This document shows positions 12,001 through 24,000 of a DNA stretch of 64,000 nt, in pieces. Location: assembly GCA_030340625.1 (NCBI GenBank), contig JAOPHQ010001137.1, positions 62,001 to 126,000 on the forward strand, given 5' to 3'. Position 1 is the first letter of the stretch, and the number at the start of each line of letters is the position of its first letter. The stretch comes from Merluccius polli. Its lineage: Eukaryota; Chordata; Actinopteri; Gadiformes; Merlucciidae. The position numbers and the translations under genes were made by a program. The notes under the pieces are model-generated. The model was not told where the DNA came from. It did not search any database and saw only the letters and a program-made list of their open reading frames with translations.

Positions 12001-15000
12001 CACTGGCTCCCAGTCAGCTATAGAATAGACTTTAAAGTTCTGCTACTGGTCTACAAATCACTGAATGGTTTAGGTCCAGAATACATGAATGACATCTTAG
12101 TACAGGGGTCGGCAACCCAAAATGTTGAAAGAGCCATATTGGACCAAAAAAACAAAAAACAAATATGTCTGGAGCCGCAAAAAAATAAAAGCCTTATAGA
12201 AGCCTTATATTGAAGGCAACACATGCTGTATGTATCTATAGTAGCTATATTAGCCTACTATGAAATGACTAAGTTAACTACAAATACATAATGAGCCTTC
12301 ATGATTAAATGTTTATTTTTCCTGCAGTGCATCCTGTAGCAGTGGCTCTCAACCGGTGGGGCGGGGCGCGGGTTCAAAAAGGAGGCGCGTATTTGCGCCG
12401 GACTGTCCGGTTTTTCAAAGCCCTGTCCGGCGTCCGGCGCAGCGTCCAGCCGGGCGCGTATTGGTCCTCCTTTTTGAGTGCGCAATAGTAACACACCACG
12501 CCCCCCCCCCCCCCCCCCCACCCGCCGGTCGTAGGTCCGCGGTGTGTTACTATTGCGCGCCTCCTCCCCCCCCGTCGCCGGCCGTAGGTCCGCGGTGTGT
12601 TACTATTGCGCGCCTCCCCCCCGTCGGCCGTAGGTCCGCGGTGTGTTACTATTGCGCGCACCCCCCCCCGTCGGCCGTAGGTCCGCGGTGTGTTACTATT
12701 GCGCGCCTCCAACCCCCCCGCCCCCCGTCGCCGGCCGTAGGTCCGCGGTGTGTTACTATTGCGCGCCTCCCCCCCGTCGGCCGTAGGTCCGCGGTGTGTT
12801 ACTATTGCGCGCACCCCCCCCCCCCCCCCCCCCCCCGCACCCGTCGGCCGTAGGTCCGCGGTGTGTTACTATTGCCCGGTCCAAGAAACGTTGAATCCTC
12901 TGTTCTCCTCAGTTATTTTTCTCTTTTTCCCTTTGGGATCCATGGCCCATCACACAGCCGCCAGTTTGTTTACAACAGCCACCTGCCTGGCATCCCGCCT
13001 TACTGATAGAAACGTGTGTCGCAGGCTATGACGTAAATCTTCGTTGACAGAAATGTTGAAATTTAATATATATTCTACACATTTTTACAGCATTGAAAAA
13101 CGTTAATAATGTTTGTGTCATGTTTGTTTTCCTACAGAAACCATATTAAAACAAAAAATATATTTCTCTTCCCCATCTTTTTCCATTTTCAAACATTTTT
13201 GAAAAAGCTTCAGGGAGCCACTAGGGCGGCGCTAAAGAGCCGCATGCGGCTCCGGAGCCGCGGGTTGCCGACCCCTGTCTTAGTAGAATACAAACCCAGT
13301 AGGGCTCTGAGATCTACTGACTCAGGTCAGATAGTGAAGCCCAGAGTTCAAACTAAACATGGTGAAGCAGCTTTTAGCTGTTATGCTGCACAAAACTGGA
13401 ACAAACTACCAGCTGAACTGAAATCAGCTCCAACTGTGAACATTTTTAAATCCAGGTTAAAAACACTTCTCTTCTCCTGTGCTTATGATTGAGCTTGTTG
13501 AAAGCACTTTAAATTGTACATTTTAATTGCACTATGTCCTTTTAAATCATGATTTTATGCTGCTCTTATAGTATCTTATTTCTTTCTATTTTTTATTTTT
13601 TTAAAATTTTTATTTCAATTCTTATTGTTTTATGTAAAGCGCATTGAGTTGCCATTGTGTATGAAATGCGCTATATAAATAAAGCTGCCTTGCCTTGCCT
13701 ATAATACATGCCTTTCATTCCAATCAAACCAATAAAAAAAGGAATGCTTAAAACAAATCAATGAATGTTTATGAATTCAATGTGCCAACCTATGTAAATC
13801 AAAATGTAGGCTTAGCACACGTGTAAATATGTTGGAACAGTTTGTGATTTAAAAAAATAAAATGCGTTGACAAAATGTGTCTGAGATATGAATAGGCTAA
13901 AAGTTTGGGTGGGCCGCGGAAGATTTTCAGAATTGAATTTGGGCCTCAGCAGTCAAAAGTTTGGGAACCTCTGCTCTAGATGACAACCTATCTCTAGTCA
14001 GTGTAGATTGAATGTGGCGTACGCTACCTCCGGAGGTGGTTTTGATAACAGATGTCTACATCTCTTGTACATCCGCTCTGCTCCACCTGTTTCGACAGAA
14101 AAATTCTCTGCATTGCAATCTCACAACTGTTTTCAAATCACGATGAAGGATGTTCAAAATTATTTTGTAAACAAGGCCTTTGTCTCTTTTCAATATGTTT
14201 ATAGATCGTCCCTACACAATGTGTCAAGTTACATACCCCTAACATCATGTTTTTCCAGTGGTTAATGTCTTTTGGAAGCATACCCGTGACCACATAGATG
14301 TTTTTTTGTGCCCAGCACGCATCAAAGTTTTGATTTAGTATTGTAATAACAAATGTGCTCCTTTGCAGGACTGCAATGTGACACTGCCTATAGGGCTTGT
14401 ACATCAGAATGATTCATAGGATTTTTTGTTGGCGATGCTGCTAAATTGTATGTTGTATGTTGTAATTGTAAATTGTACGTTGTTTTTAAAGATTGAATTC
14501 ATCTACATGCATATATATATACACTCACCGGCCACTTTATTAGGTACACCTGTCCAACTGCTCGTTAACGCAAATTTCTAATCAGCCAATCACATGGCAG
14601 CAACTCAATGCATTTAGGCATTTAGACATGGTCAGGACGATCTGCTGCAGTTCAAACCGAGCATCAGAATGGGGAAGAAAGGTGATTTAAGTGACTTTGA
14701 ACGTGGCATGGTTGTTGGTGCCAGACGGGCTGGTCTGAGTATTTCAGAGACTGCTGATCTACTGGGATTTTCACGCACAACCATCTCTAGGGTTTACAGA
14801 GAATGGTCCGAAAAAGAGAAAATATCCAGTGAGCGGCAGTTCTGTGGGCGCAAATGCCTTGTTGATGCTAGAGGTCAGAGGAGAATGGCCAGACTGGTTC
14901 GAGCTGATAGAAAGGCAACTGTAACTCAAATAACCACTCGTTACAACAGAGGTATGCAGAAGAGCATCTCTGAACGCACAACACGTCGAACCTTGAGGCG

Positions 15001-18000
15001 GATGGGCTACAGCAGCAGAAGACCACACCGGGTGCCACTCCTGTCAGCTAAGAACAGGAAACTGAGGCTACAATTCGCACAGGCTCACCAAAATTGGACA
15101 ATCGAAGATTGGAAAAACGTTGCCTGGTCTGATGAGTCTCGATTTCTGCTGCGACATTCGGATGGTAGGGTCAGAATTTGGCGTCAACAACATGAAAGCA
15201 TGGATCCATCCTGCCTTGTATCAACGGTTCAGGCTGGTGGTGGTGGTGTAATGGTGTGGGGGATATTTTCCTGGCACACTTTGGGCTTATTAGTACCAAT
15301 TGAGCATCGTGTCAAAGCCACAGACTACCTGAGTATTGTTGCTGACCATGTCCATCCCTTTATGACCACAGTGTACCCATCTTCTGATGGCTACTTCCAG
15401 CAGGATAACGCGCCATGTCATAAAGCGCGAATCATCTCAGACTGGTTTCTTGAACATGACAATGAGTTCACTGTACTCAAATGGCCTCCACAGTCACCAG
15501 ATCTCAATCCAATAGAGCACCTTTGGGATGTGGTGGAACGGGAGATTCGCATCATGGATGTGCAGCCGACAAATCTGCAGCAACTGCGTGATGCTATCAT
15601 GTCAATATGGACCAAACTCTCTGAGGAATGTTTCCAGTACCTTGTTGAATCTGTGCCACGAAGGATTAAGGCAGTTCTGAAGGCAAAAGGGGGTCCAACC
15701 CAGTACTAGCAAGGTGTACCTAATAAAGTGGCCGGTGAGTGTATATATATATACTGTATATTAGTGGTGGGCATAGATTAATTTGTTTAATCTAGATTAA
15801 TCTAACGGTAATCTTGGACTTAATCTAGATTAATCTAGATTAAAATGGCTCATTTGAATTCTGTCGAAGGCATTCATAATATGTGTGTGCTACCTAAATA
15901 ATGACTAAAAATAAGTCTGCGCGATTGTTGACCGGAGGGGGAGAGGTGCGCGATTGCTGACGGGGGGGGGGCGCAGCCGTTCCGCGGCGCTTACCTTCCT
16001 TGGTGGAAATCCGGTATAGACCCAGCTCCTAACCCAACTTTGAGAATAGATTAACGGTGATCATTTTTTATCGCGCGATAAGAGTCTCGCGTTATCGCAG
16101 CGCGTTAACGCCAATAACGGTCCACCACTAATATATATATATATATCTAAAAAATCGATCACCAATTATCTTCATGTATGTGTCCATGGTTTTTTGCCTA
16201 CTCATAAGTTGTGATTATATTATTGTATATGATATGATCCTTCTGGCTGAGCTACAGCAACTTAAGTACTTAAGTATCCGACACATGTTAAGCTTCCAGT
16301 GTTGGCTTTGCCAGGGTTGCCAGCATTGCCAGTGATTTCCTACGGAGTTGAGCATTGAATCCCAGCCTAGCATTGATGCTACCCTGGACGTAGCAGATAG
16401 CTCGGATTTTCCACCTTACTGCTGCACTCAGCGTTCAAACAATCTCAACCTTGACCTAGTTGATGCCAACCTCTCGGAAGTGCATCCAATAAGATTGCAG
16501 CTTTCTTTGGACGTTGGCCAACATAATCTAAACGTCACAGCTTTCTTCATTTCTAAACGTAAATACGTATTTTGAACTTCCGTCTGTTGGCTGGCTATAT
16601 TCCGAACACCTCACCCTCATGTGTTGACCACTTTACATTCTGTCCTCTTCAGGACGTGAAGAACCGTCGTAACCCTCGCCTGGTGCCCTATGCTTTGTTG
16701 GACGAGAGAACCAAGAAATCCAACAAAGACAGTTTGAGAGAAGCAGTCCGAACCCTTCTGGGATATGGATACAATCTTGAGGCACCTGACCAAGACCATG
16801 GTATGGTGGAAATCAAATACTGATTTATGTTATCTATCACTTTAAATGCTAATGCCTTGTTTCCAAAACCAGCCAGGTGCAAATGCAGGATAGCTGTATA
16901 GAAATCTGTGGCAGGGTTGCTCCTACCACACGCCACCTAAGTGGCTTTTCTGGGGGCCCTCCGACACAGGACATGGGTAGATGTTCAATATGTTTATTGG
17001 AGATCAGGTGGTATTTGCTGAGCTGATGTTACACGCTGCCATGCCAGTGGCTCCTCCTCGAGTGTGTGTGTTGATGGCTGGTTTATCCTGGGTACCATGA
17101 CTGCTCATGCACCCCAGGTGTGCAGCCCCACCCAGCCAGAGTCCAATCAGTCTGACTCAGGCCAGGTGAGGCTGTAAACCAGCCATCAACAACACACACT
17201 CCACATACACCCTCCAGAAAATCAAAACCCAGAGGCATTTTTTTTCTTAAATACTAGATGACCATATTCAGACCATATTCGCTCGCTCACTAGCTCTGGC
17301 AAGTCTGCCGTTGGCATTATTTGTTGAAGGGCATCGTGAGTCAACCTTACTTTGCAGCTGTATTTCCAAAGTAAACACCATTAGCGAATGTTACTGCCAC
17401 CATTTTCATTAAAGTACAACTTCTTGAGTTCAAATAAATAAATTCCAAAGCAGCTTACATATTATTTAGCTGAATTTTAACTAATAGGCGGAATCCATTT
17501 GACCAGGGTGTAGAGTATAATTTCCTTTGTGGGTAAGGGAGAATAGGGAGGAATAGCTGCGATCTTATCCGATGAGTCCAGTTGAACTTTTCCAAGGTGT
17601 GTATTCACCTCCAAAATCTATCGGGTATACTAAAGGCTGAAATCCCCAGAATGTCTAACAAGATCGAGATCAGCAAGTTCAGAGGAATTTAAGCGTCCAT
17701 GGGTATAGTATAGGTGGGTCATACACTTTTTGGGTCATACACTTTTTTTAGAATAGTACATTTTATTTCATTTTAAATAGGAATTAAAACTGCAAGCACA
17801 CCCTCTTTTGATTCCCGAGGTACATACGAGTTGACATATTTGTCTCCTACTGGCGAAATTGGCATGAAACATTTAAGTGTTGTTTGACTTGATTGGCGAG
17901 ACTATACACTGTTATATATTTTGAACAGATTCACCGTTATATATTTTGAACAGATTCACCAATATCTACATATTATCTATATTTTCTTCTAAATGTATTA

Positions 18001-21000
18001 TTCTAAATATGCTTTTCTATATTGTATCCCTTTCATGTAGACTAGAAAGCTAGACGGGTAACGCTTTATATTAAGGTCCTTGTAATAACCATTAATTAAT
18101 AGATAATAATGCCCTTGTAAGTCCTTACAAGATGCTTATTAACATTATTGTGTGTTTATAAGCCTATATAAGTGTTAATAATGGCATTATAATACAGTTA
18201 ATAGCAGGCTATAACACATTTATAAGCGCTTATAAGAAACTTGTTAACAGTTTGCAAATGCTTAAGAACATTAATAAAAGCCTCATGAGTATCTTATAAT
18301 TGTTCATAATAGCATTACAAACACCCATAACCCACCCATTACGACTTTGCCATGCCTTTATTAATCTTCTTCTGTTTGCTTATTGATATTAAAATATACT
18401 TTATTGCTCATCTATTATAAGTTAACTATGCACTTGTTAACAGTTAACTATGCTTTTTGCAGGTACTGGATCTAAAGCGAGAACAATGCCTTATTAAGTC
18501 TAATAAATATATATGGATATATGTGGAAATCTGACCATTTTCCAGGAAATTAAAGCTCTGATTTTAAACATTTCCTCCAAAATGTTTTTGAGACATATAA
18601 TAGGTCATGTTTGTACATTAGGCCTACTTAACTGGAGAAACTGGTAAACAACATGGAAATGTTATTTTAGTTGTAATGTGATATAAAACATTAAATAGGA
18701 TATTATTAGTTATATAAGATATTAAATAGTCCGCTCGACTTGTAACCCTCACGATTTTAACTCTAAAATGCATTAAAGTATTATTAATTGATTAAATATT
18801 TCTTTCTTTCGTAAGTGACCATGGTATAAGCGGGATAATGCCCTTCGAGGTGTCCAATAACAGAAATGAATGGACGATGCGGAATCCATTCATTTCGTCG
18901 GGCATTATCACTTACTTATACTATACTTTATATTTCGGCTGCAAACCGCAATTCTTTTTTCGTTCTCCGTAACTTTGAAATATCTCCACACTGCCGACAT
19001 TGTTGTTTGTTTACCGCGTCACTGCACGTTCTTTCATTGCGTCAGTAAAACGTGCCGCGTCACTGCATGTTGTTTGCTTGCGTCATTAAAACGCGGCGCT
19101 AATATTTAATATATATATTCGGCCTTGCTTTCCACTCATTCCACCGAATACCGAATATGGCTCTTTTTTTTGCAATATTCGGCCGAATATATTCGGTTAC
19201 CGAATATTCGGTGCATCCCTCTTTGATTGTAATGTTGTGTGTGATTAAACGTGGTTACATTATCGTGCTCGTGTACGTTTTCATTGGTTATTTAGGTTTT
19301 AGCCCGCGAAGATGAGGTGACAGCTGTCAAAAGTAGCGTTTGTTTCCCGGGTTTCGCTGCTGCTGTGGTGGATTTGTTTCGGCATTACTATGGAGACCGT
19401 TCCTGCTCGGCTTGTCCGATCGTGATCAGGGAGCAGAGGGGAGATCTCCAGGGGCGACGTCGGGGTTTACTCCCTTTTACCCAGCAGTGGAAGCAGCAGA
19501 CTTGGGTTCTTGGTCTCAGACAGCAGCTTTATTTTTAGTTGGGAAACCATGAAAGTTTAAAATGTAGAGTTCAAATGAACTTTGTACAAGCCAAATTGTG
19601 GCGCCCCCATTTGTGCCTGAGCGCCCCCATACCAGCCCTCACGCGTCCAGCGCCCCCCAAAATGTTTATAACGCCCCTCAGGGGGCGGTACAGCCCCCGT
19701 TGAGAAACCATGCGCTAGACGCATTGAATGGCCAACAATGCTTTTATTATCCATATGACCAGTAACTTCACATTGTTGGCTAACTATTGACTGTCATTTG
19801 TTTCCCTCAGCCCGGGCCGACCTCTGCAACATGTCTGCCGAGCGGTTCCGCATCTTCCGAGCAGAAAAGACCTACAGTGTCAGCACCGGCAAATGGTACT
19901 TTGAGCTTGAGGTAAGAGGAGGTTTTAAGGGACCATACTGGTCTGGGTGATGAAACCATCATAATCCTGGCTTCACTAAAACATCTCTTACCATTATAAT
20001 TTGTAAAAATGACTTTGTTGTACTGGTTCTGCCAAAGAGCAAAGACCACAAATGTAAACAATAGCAATATAGCACTTTTGGAATTAATATATGTCATGTC
20101 AGACAGTACAGAATTTAGGAGTTTGACAAAGACCAAAGTGTTACTGCTATTGCTTATATTTGTGGGGTATGTGTTAATGTTACACTTATGAGGTCCTTTT
20201 GGCTCACAGGGTTGACATATTTAAAAAGTTGGAAAGTTGCCAGAGGTCAAAGAGCTGCTATTAATAAATAAAAGGATTGACCGTGGGGAAAACCTCTTTT
20301 AAAAACTTGGTTGGTATAAAATCTAACCTGTACCTGCAGAGTACTGAGGTGTGAAACTGGGTGAAAGAGGCAGGATTATTGTTGATGGTGGGTAGATGTT
20401 GTGGATCATGTAAAATCTGGGGCCGAATGCTCTCTAGATTCCCAATAAAATGAGCAGCAAATTTCTGTCAAATAATTTCTGGGTTCCAGACCTGTACCTG
20501 CTGGACCATTGAGAACAGATCTGATAATATTGAATACGATTTGGGGGTTATGATTGTTTTTAGTATATTGTCCAAAAAGTATGCTGATATTGTACTGATA
20601 TTGTACTGGTGGCTGATAGTTTGCCATTCTTGCCATCTTCCACTTTTGTTTCAGGGATTCAGTGTGATCATTGTTGTGTGTGATAATTGAGCCAGTGGGG
20701 GTTAGATTTTTGATTTGTGATTTTCAGTGGTGCAATTTGGTCCAGAATGGAAAGAAGAGGTTAATAATTCATCCGGATTTTCTGGAAATGTAATGGGAAT
20801 AAAAAAATTGGAGAACGTGTCGCTGAATTTGTGAGATCGTATGGGTTGTGATTTTAAAAACGAAGAAGAGGGTGATTAAGGAGCTTTAAAAACAGCTTTG
20901 TGGTGCGATACAAAGACATCTAGTAAATCAACATTCTCTGGGCAAAAACCAGACAAAAGTACCAGACCATGAAAATGACCTTTAGTTGACCTGATATGCA

Positions 21001-24000
21001 TGTTGATATGCTCCGTCTCATGCACCCCCTGGAAGTGTGTCCTGACTCCCCACAGCGAAACAGTGGTTCCACTGCTCTCCTCTCTGCCTCCAGACATGCA
21101 GCACAGCCTCTGGGTCTTTGCCTCACCTGGGGTCTCCCTCTTTCATCTGTCTGGTAGGGGCCTGACTGACAACTGTTTGGTTGGCTTAAGGTGCTGGGTG
21201 TGTTGCTGGTAGGCTGAGTGTTTGCTTCCATTGTTACAAGGAACACTTTCCTCATCTCACAGACATCAGCTCTTAGTTCCTATATCATATGGTGGGTATC
21301 ACGGCTTTGTGTCAGGGCTGAGACTCTTGGGTTGAACCTTAGGCTCACTCCCTCTTGTCGTTGTTGCTGTGGAGATTGCAGCTGAACTGGTAGCCACCAC
21401 TGCCTGGACCCCACACACTCTGGCATTCCTCCCAGAGGCTGCTTTCAGCTTCTGCTGCTCACATTTGAGGCTGGCTGCCTCGCTGATCTTTTCGATAAGG
21501 GTCTCATCACTCACCATGATGTTTTTGAGGTGGGAGAATTTTTCATTGTACGAGCTCCAGGCTGTCGTCCTCTGCCTCCCCCTCACTAGATTTCCAGAGC
21601 AGCTTCTCCTTAAGTTTGGTGGCCCGGAACAGGGAGTCTGAGGTACTTATCTGGGTTCCTGTGAGATGTTGAGTTTATTATAGAGGTCTGAGGTTCTCCC
21701 CTCTGTGTAATGGTCCCTGAGGATTTTTTTCAGAGGTGCCAAAATATGTAACACTTATGAGGTGATGTTACCTCACAGTGTTGACATATTTAAAAATGAT
21801 TCTGAAAGAATAAAGACAGGGATTGAGTTAAGGTTCATTTACTAGGCTTTCTTTATTTTACCAACCGCCAACTGAAGAAACCAGCCCGGACTCGAGCCCT
21901 GAATGGAACACTCCACTTGTGCGAGCAAAAATGAAAATGTCAAAAATAAAAAGCTAATTTAAGGCTACACATAAACTATATCCTACACTCACACTGAATG
22001 CTCTGAGGCAGAATTGGCACAACAAATTATTTTTGACAACTATATTGGTAACAAATGTTTTAGTGATGCTGGGAGAGACCGTTACGATGGTTTGATCAGC
22101 CAGACCAGTATGGTCTGGTGGTTGGTATTGAAATGCATCTGAGGTGTGTCAATGAAAAATTGCTGGACGATTGTCTCCACCCCAGGTCCAAACTGCAGGT
22201 GAAATCAGAGTGGGTTGGGCCCGACCAGGGTGTCTGCCGGACCAAGAGCTTGGCTCAGATGAACAGGCTTTTGTGTTTGATGGCTTTAAGGTAAGTTTAT
22301 GTTGTGGTACAGCCAATAGTAGATTACCCCTTTGTAGCTGATTATGGATACTACTACTACCACTACAACTACTACTACTACTACAATCTAAAATTTCAGT
22401 GGAGTTTATCAAATTATGCTATTACATTTTGCATCACATTGTTTTAAACAATACAGAACATTGAAAAGCTTACTTTAAATACACACAAGAATTAAGAATT
22501 AAAAACAGTTGAAAAACATTGTTTGTTGTGAACATTTCTGTTGTTATATAGCCACCATTGCTCGAGCGAGTATATTGTAGGTTCTGACAACGCCCCTCAC
22601 ATCAAAATGTGTTAATCTCCTGTGTGGAAGTTCTCCTGCCAAAACGTAGGTTTACTTACTTATTCTCAACATACTGCACCGTCACACTGAGTTCCTCCTG
22701 TTTATTTTTCCCAACAATAATATACAATTAAAGCTGCAAGCAGCTGTGGGCGGGACCTCGCCATGTCCGTCTGGGTTGTGTCGTGGATGGTGTCGCGACA
22801 GGTTCTCGTCCTTGGCATTCCATGCAGGGTGCGAAAGACTGGGGCGTTCACAGCGAGACTCGTTTTAGCTAACATTAGGGTTAGGGAATGGCACAGATCG
22901 CATCACAGTTTGACATTCGATTCAAAATGGCCACTTTGACGACACGCCACGGACACGCCCTTTGACGTACAGTCACAAATAACACGTTTGTTCAGCACCA
23001 TGTTCTGACTGTACTGACCGATTTTGAAGCAGAAGTAACACATTCCCTGGGAGGACCACAGAATTCAAAATGGCCAACTTTGACGGCACGCCACAGCCAC
23101 GCCCTTCGACGTAGAGTCGCAAATAGCACAACTTTTCTCAAGTTCCATCTTCTGAGTTTACTGAACATTTTTGAAGCAGAATGGACAAATCCCCTGGGAG
23201 TAGTTTGTTCAAATACAATGGCAAAAAAGACCACAGAATTCAATATGGCCAACTTTGACGGCACGCCACGGCCACGCCCTTTGACGTAGAGTCGCAAATA
23301 GCGCAACTTTTCTCAAGCTCCATCTCCTGAACGTATAAAAAAATGTTGAAGCCCAAGCGACAACTCCCCTGGGAGAAGTTCGTTCAAATAGGAGGCGAAA
23401 ATTGTCAAATGACAACAAAATGGTCGCCAATAGTCAGAATTTAAATAAAAATAGCTGACTTCCTGTGGGTTTTGGGGTATGGGTCCAAGAGGCTAGCCTA
23501 CTGACTTTCATACATATCCGTGAAACGGGCCGCGCTTATTTTTTGAAATATCAAAATACTTTCAATTACTTTTTTTCATGGGCCAGTCTCCAGATGCTAT
23601 TTGGAAAGTTTCGTGCAAATCGGAAAAAAGCACACGGATCGAACCCGAAAGGTTTTTTGTTTTGTTTTTGCGCTCTAGCAAAAAAAACATTAGGCGGAAG
23701 TGGGCCTTCCAGTTTTACTGGCTCTGTCCCTAATAACATATAACATAGGTGTGTGGTAGGCTATAACGGTAACCCTAATCGTGAAGGTGGCGAGGTGATG
23801 CATAATTTGACGTTAATTATTTCAATTTGTTTGTGGTGTTTCAGTGTTGGTAGCTTGTTTGGAAAACAAAACGGGTATACATACATTCAATAATAAAGTA
23901 TTCAAAGTACAATATTTCAATGAACAAATTCAAAAGTGTTTAAATTTCAATATAAAAAAAAGATGGCTCTAATCATTATGGCAGTAGTTTGTTTCCATAT

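Larger units (their letters stand above)
9298..13492 (+). pseudogene. LINE ORF2 (endonuclease + reverse transcriptase), disrupted
   Basis: Starts 14 nt before the ORF1 stop. The first frame (9298-10431) is an AP-endonuclease: NIRSLVNK (about residue 81), SETWL (106), IYRPP, TGDFNIHVDN, THTRGHTLDLVIS and LSDH are all present. Frameshifts then move the RT through 10310-11131 (NYRPISNLPFIAKIVKK), 11097-11474 (LLDLSAAFDTVDHSIL), a YADD-coding stretch near 11490, 11544-11786 and 11731-12213 (RLDYCNGLL, LQLIQNAAARVL, HWLPVSYRIDFKVLL). The last segment, 13285-13492, follows the inserted hAT and ends FKSRLKTLLF. At least four frameshifts and one insertion make it inactive. Confidence 0.82.
7480..13700 (+). 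mobile_element. L2-like LINE, near full length, interrupted by an hAT
   Basis: 5' UTR to 7770, ORF1 7771-9311, ORF2 9298-13492 (with the insertion 12103-13277), 3' UTR to about 13700. The 3' UTR carries 'gtaaagcgcattgagttgcc' and 'gaaatgcgctatataaataaa' stem sequences and ends in the short tandem tail 'ttgccttgcc', as in the L2 clade. Exact ends and target duplication were not determined. Confidence 0.8.
7200..13973. mobile_element. hAT element, split by an inserted LINE
   Basis: Left end CAGTGGTTCCC and right end GGGAACCTCTG are inverted (10 of 11 positions). Flanks are gtctagat (7192-7199) and ctctagat (13974-13981), an 8-bp target duplication with one mismatch, as expected for hAT. Internal hAT sequence is 7200 to about 7480 and about 13700-13973. 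No transposase is seen, so it is non-autonomous. The middle is an L2-like LINE. Confidence 0.75.
19928..22115. mobile_element. TIR element (GGACCATACTGGTCTGGGTG family), copy 1, with nested retroelements
   Basis: Left end AGGGACCATACTGGTCTGGG, then TGATGAAACCATC. The right end (about 22080-22115) is the inverse: GATGGTTTGATCAGCCAGAC, then CAGTATGGTC. A TTA precedes the left end. Members of the same family are at 56147 and 60147. The interior between about 20177 and 21930 is occupied by retroelement sequence. Confidence 0.65.

Noticed and set aside
12356..13031. Long proline- and glycine-rich open frames on both strands
   Set aside because: The GC-rich minisatellite creates periodic open frames in several phases; no start context, homology or splice support.
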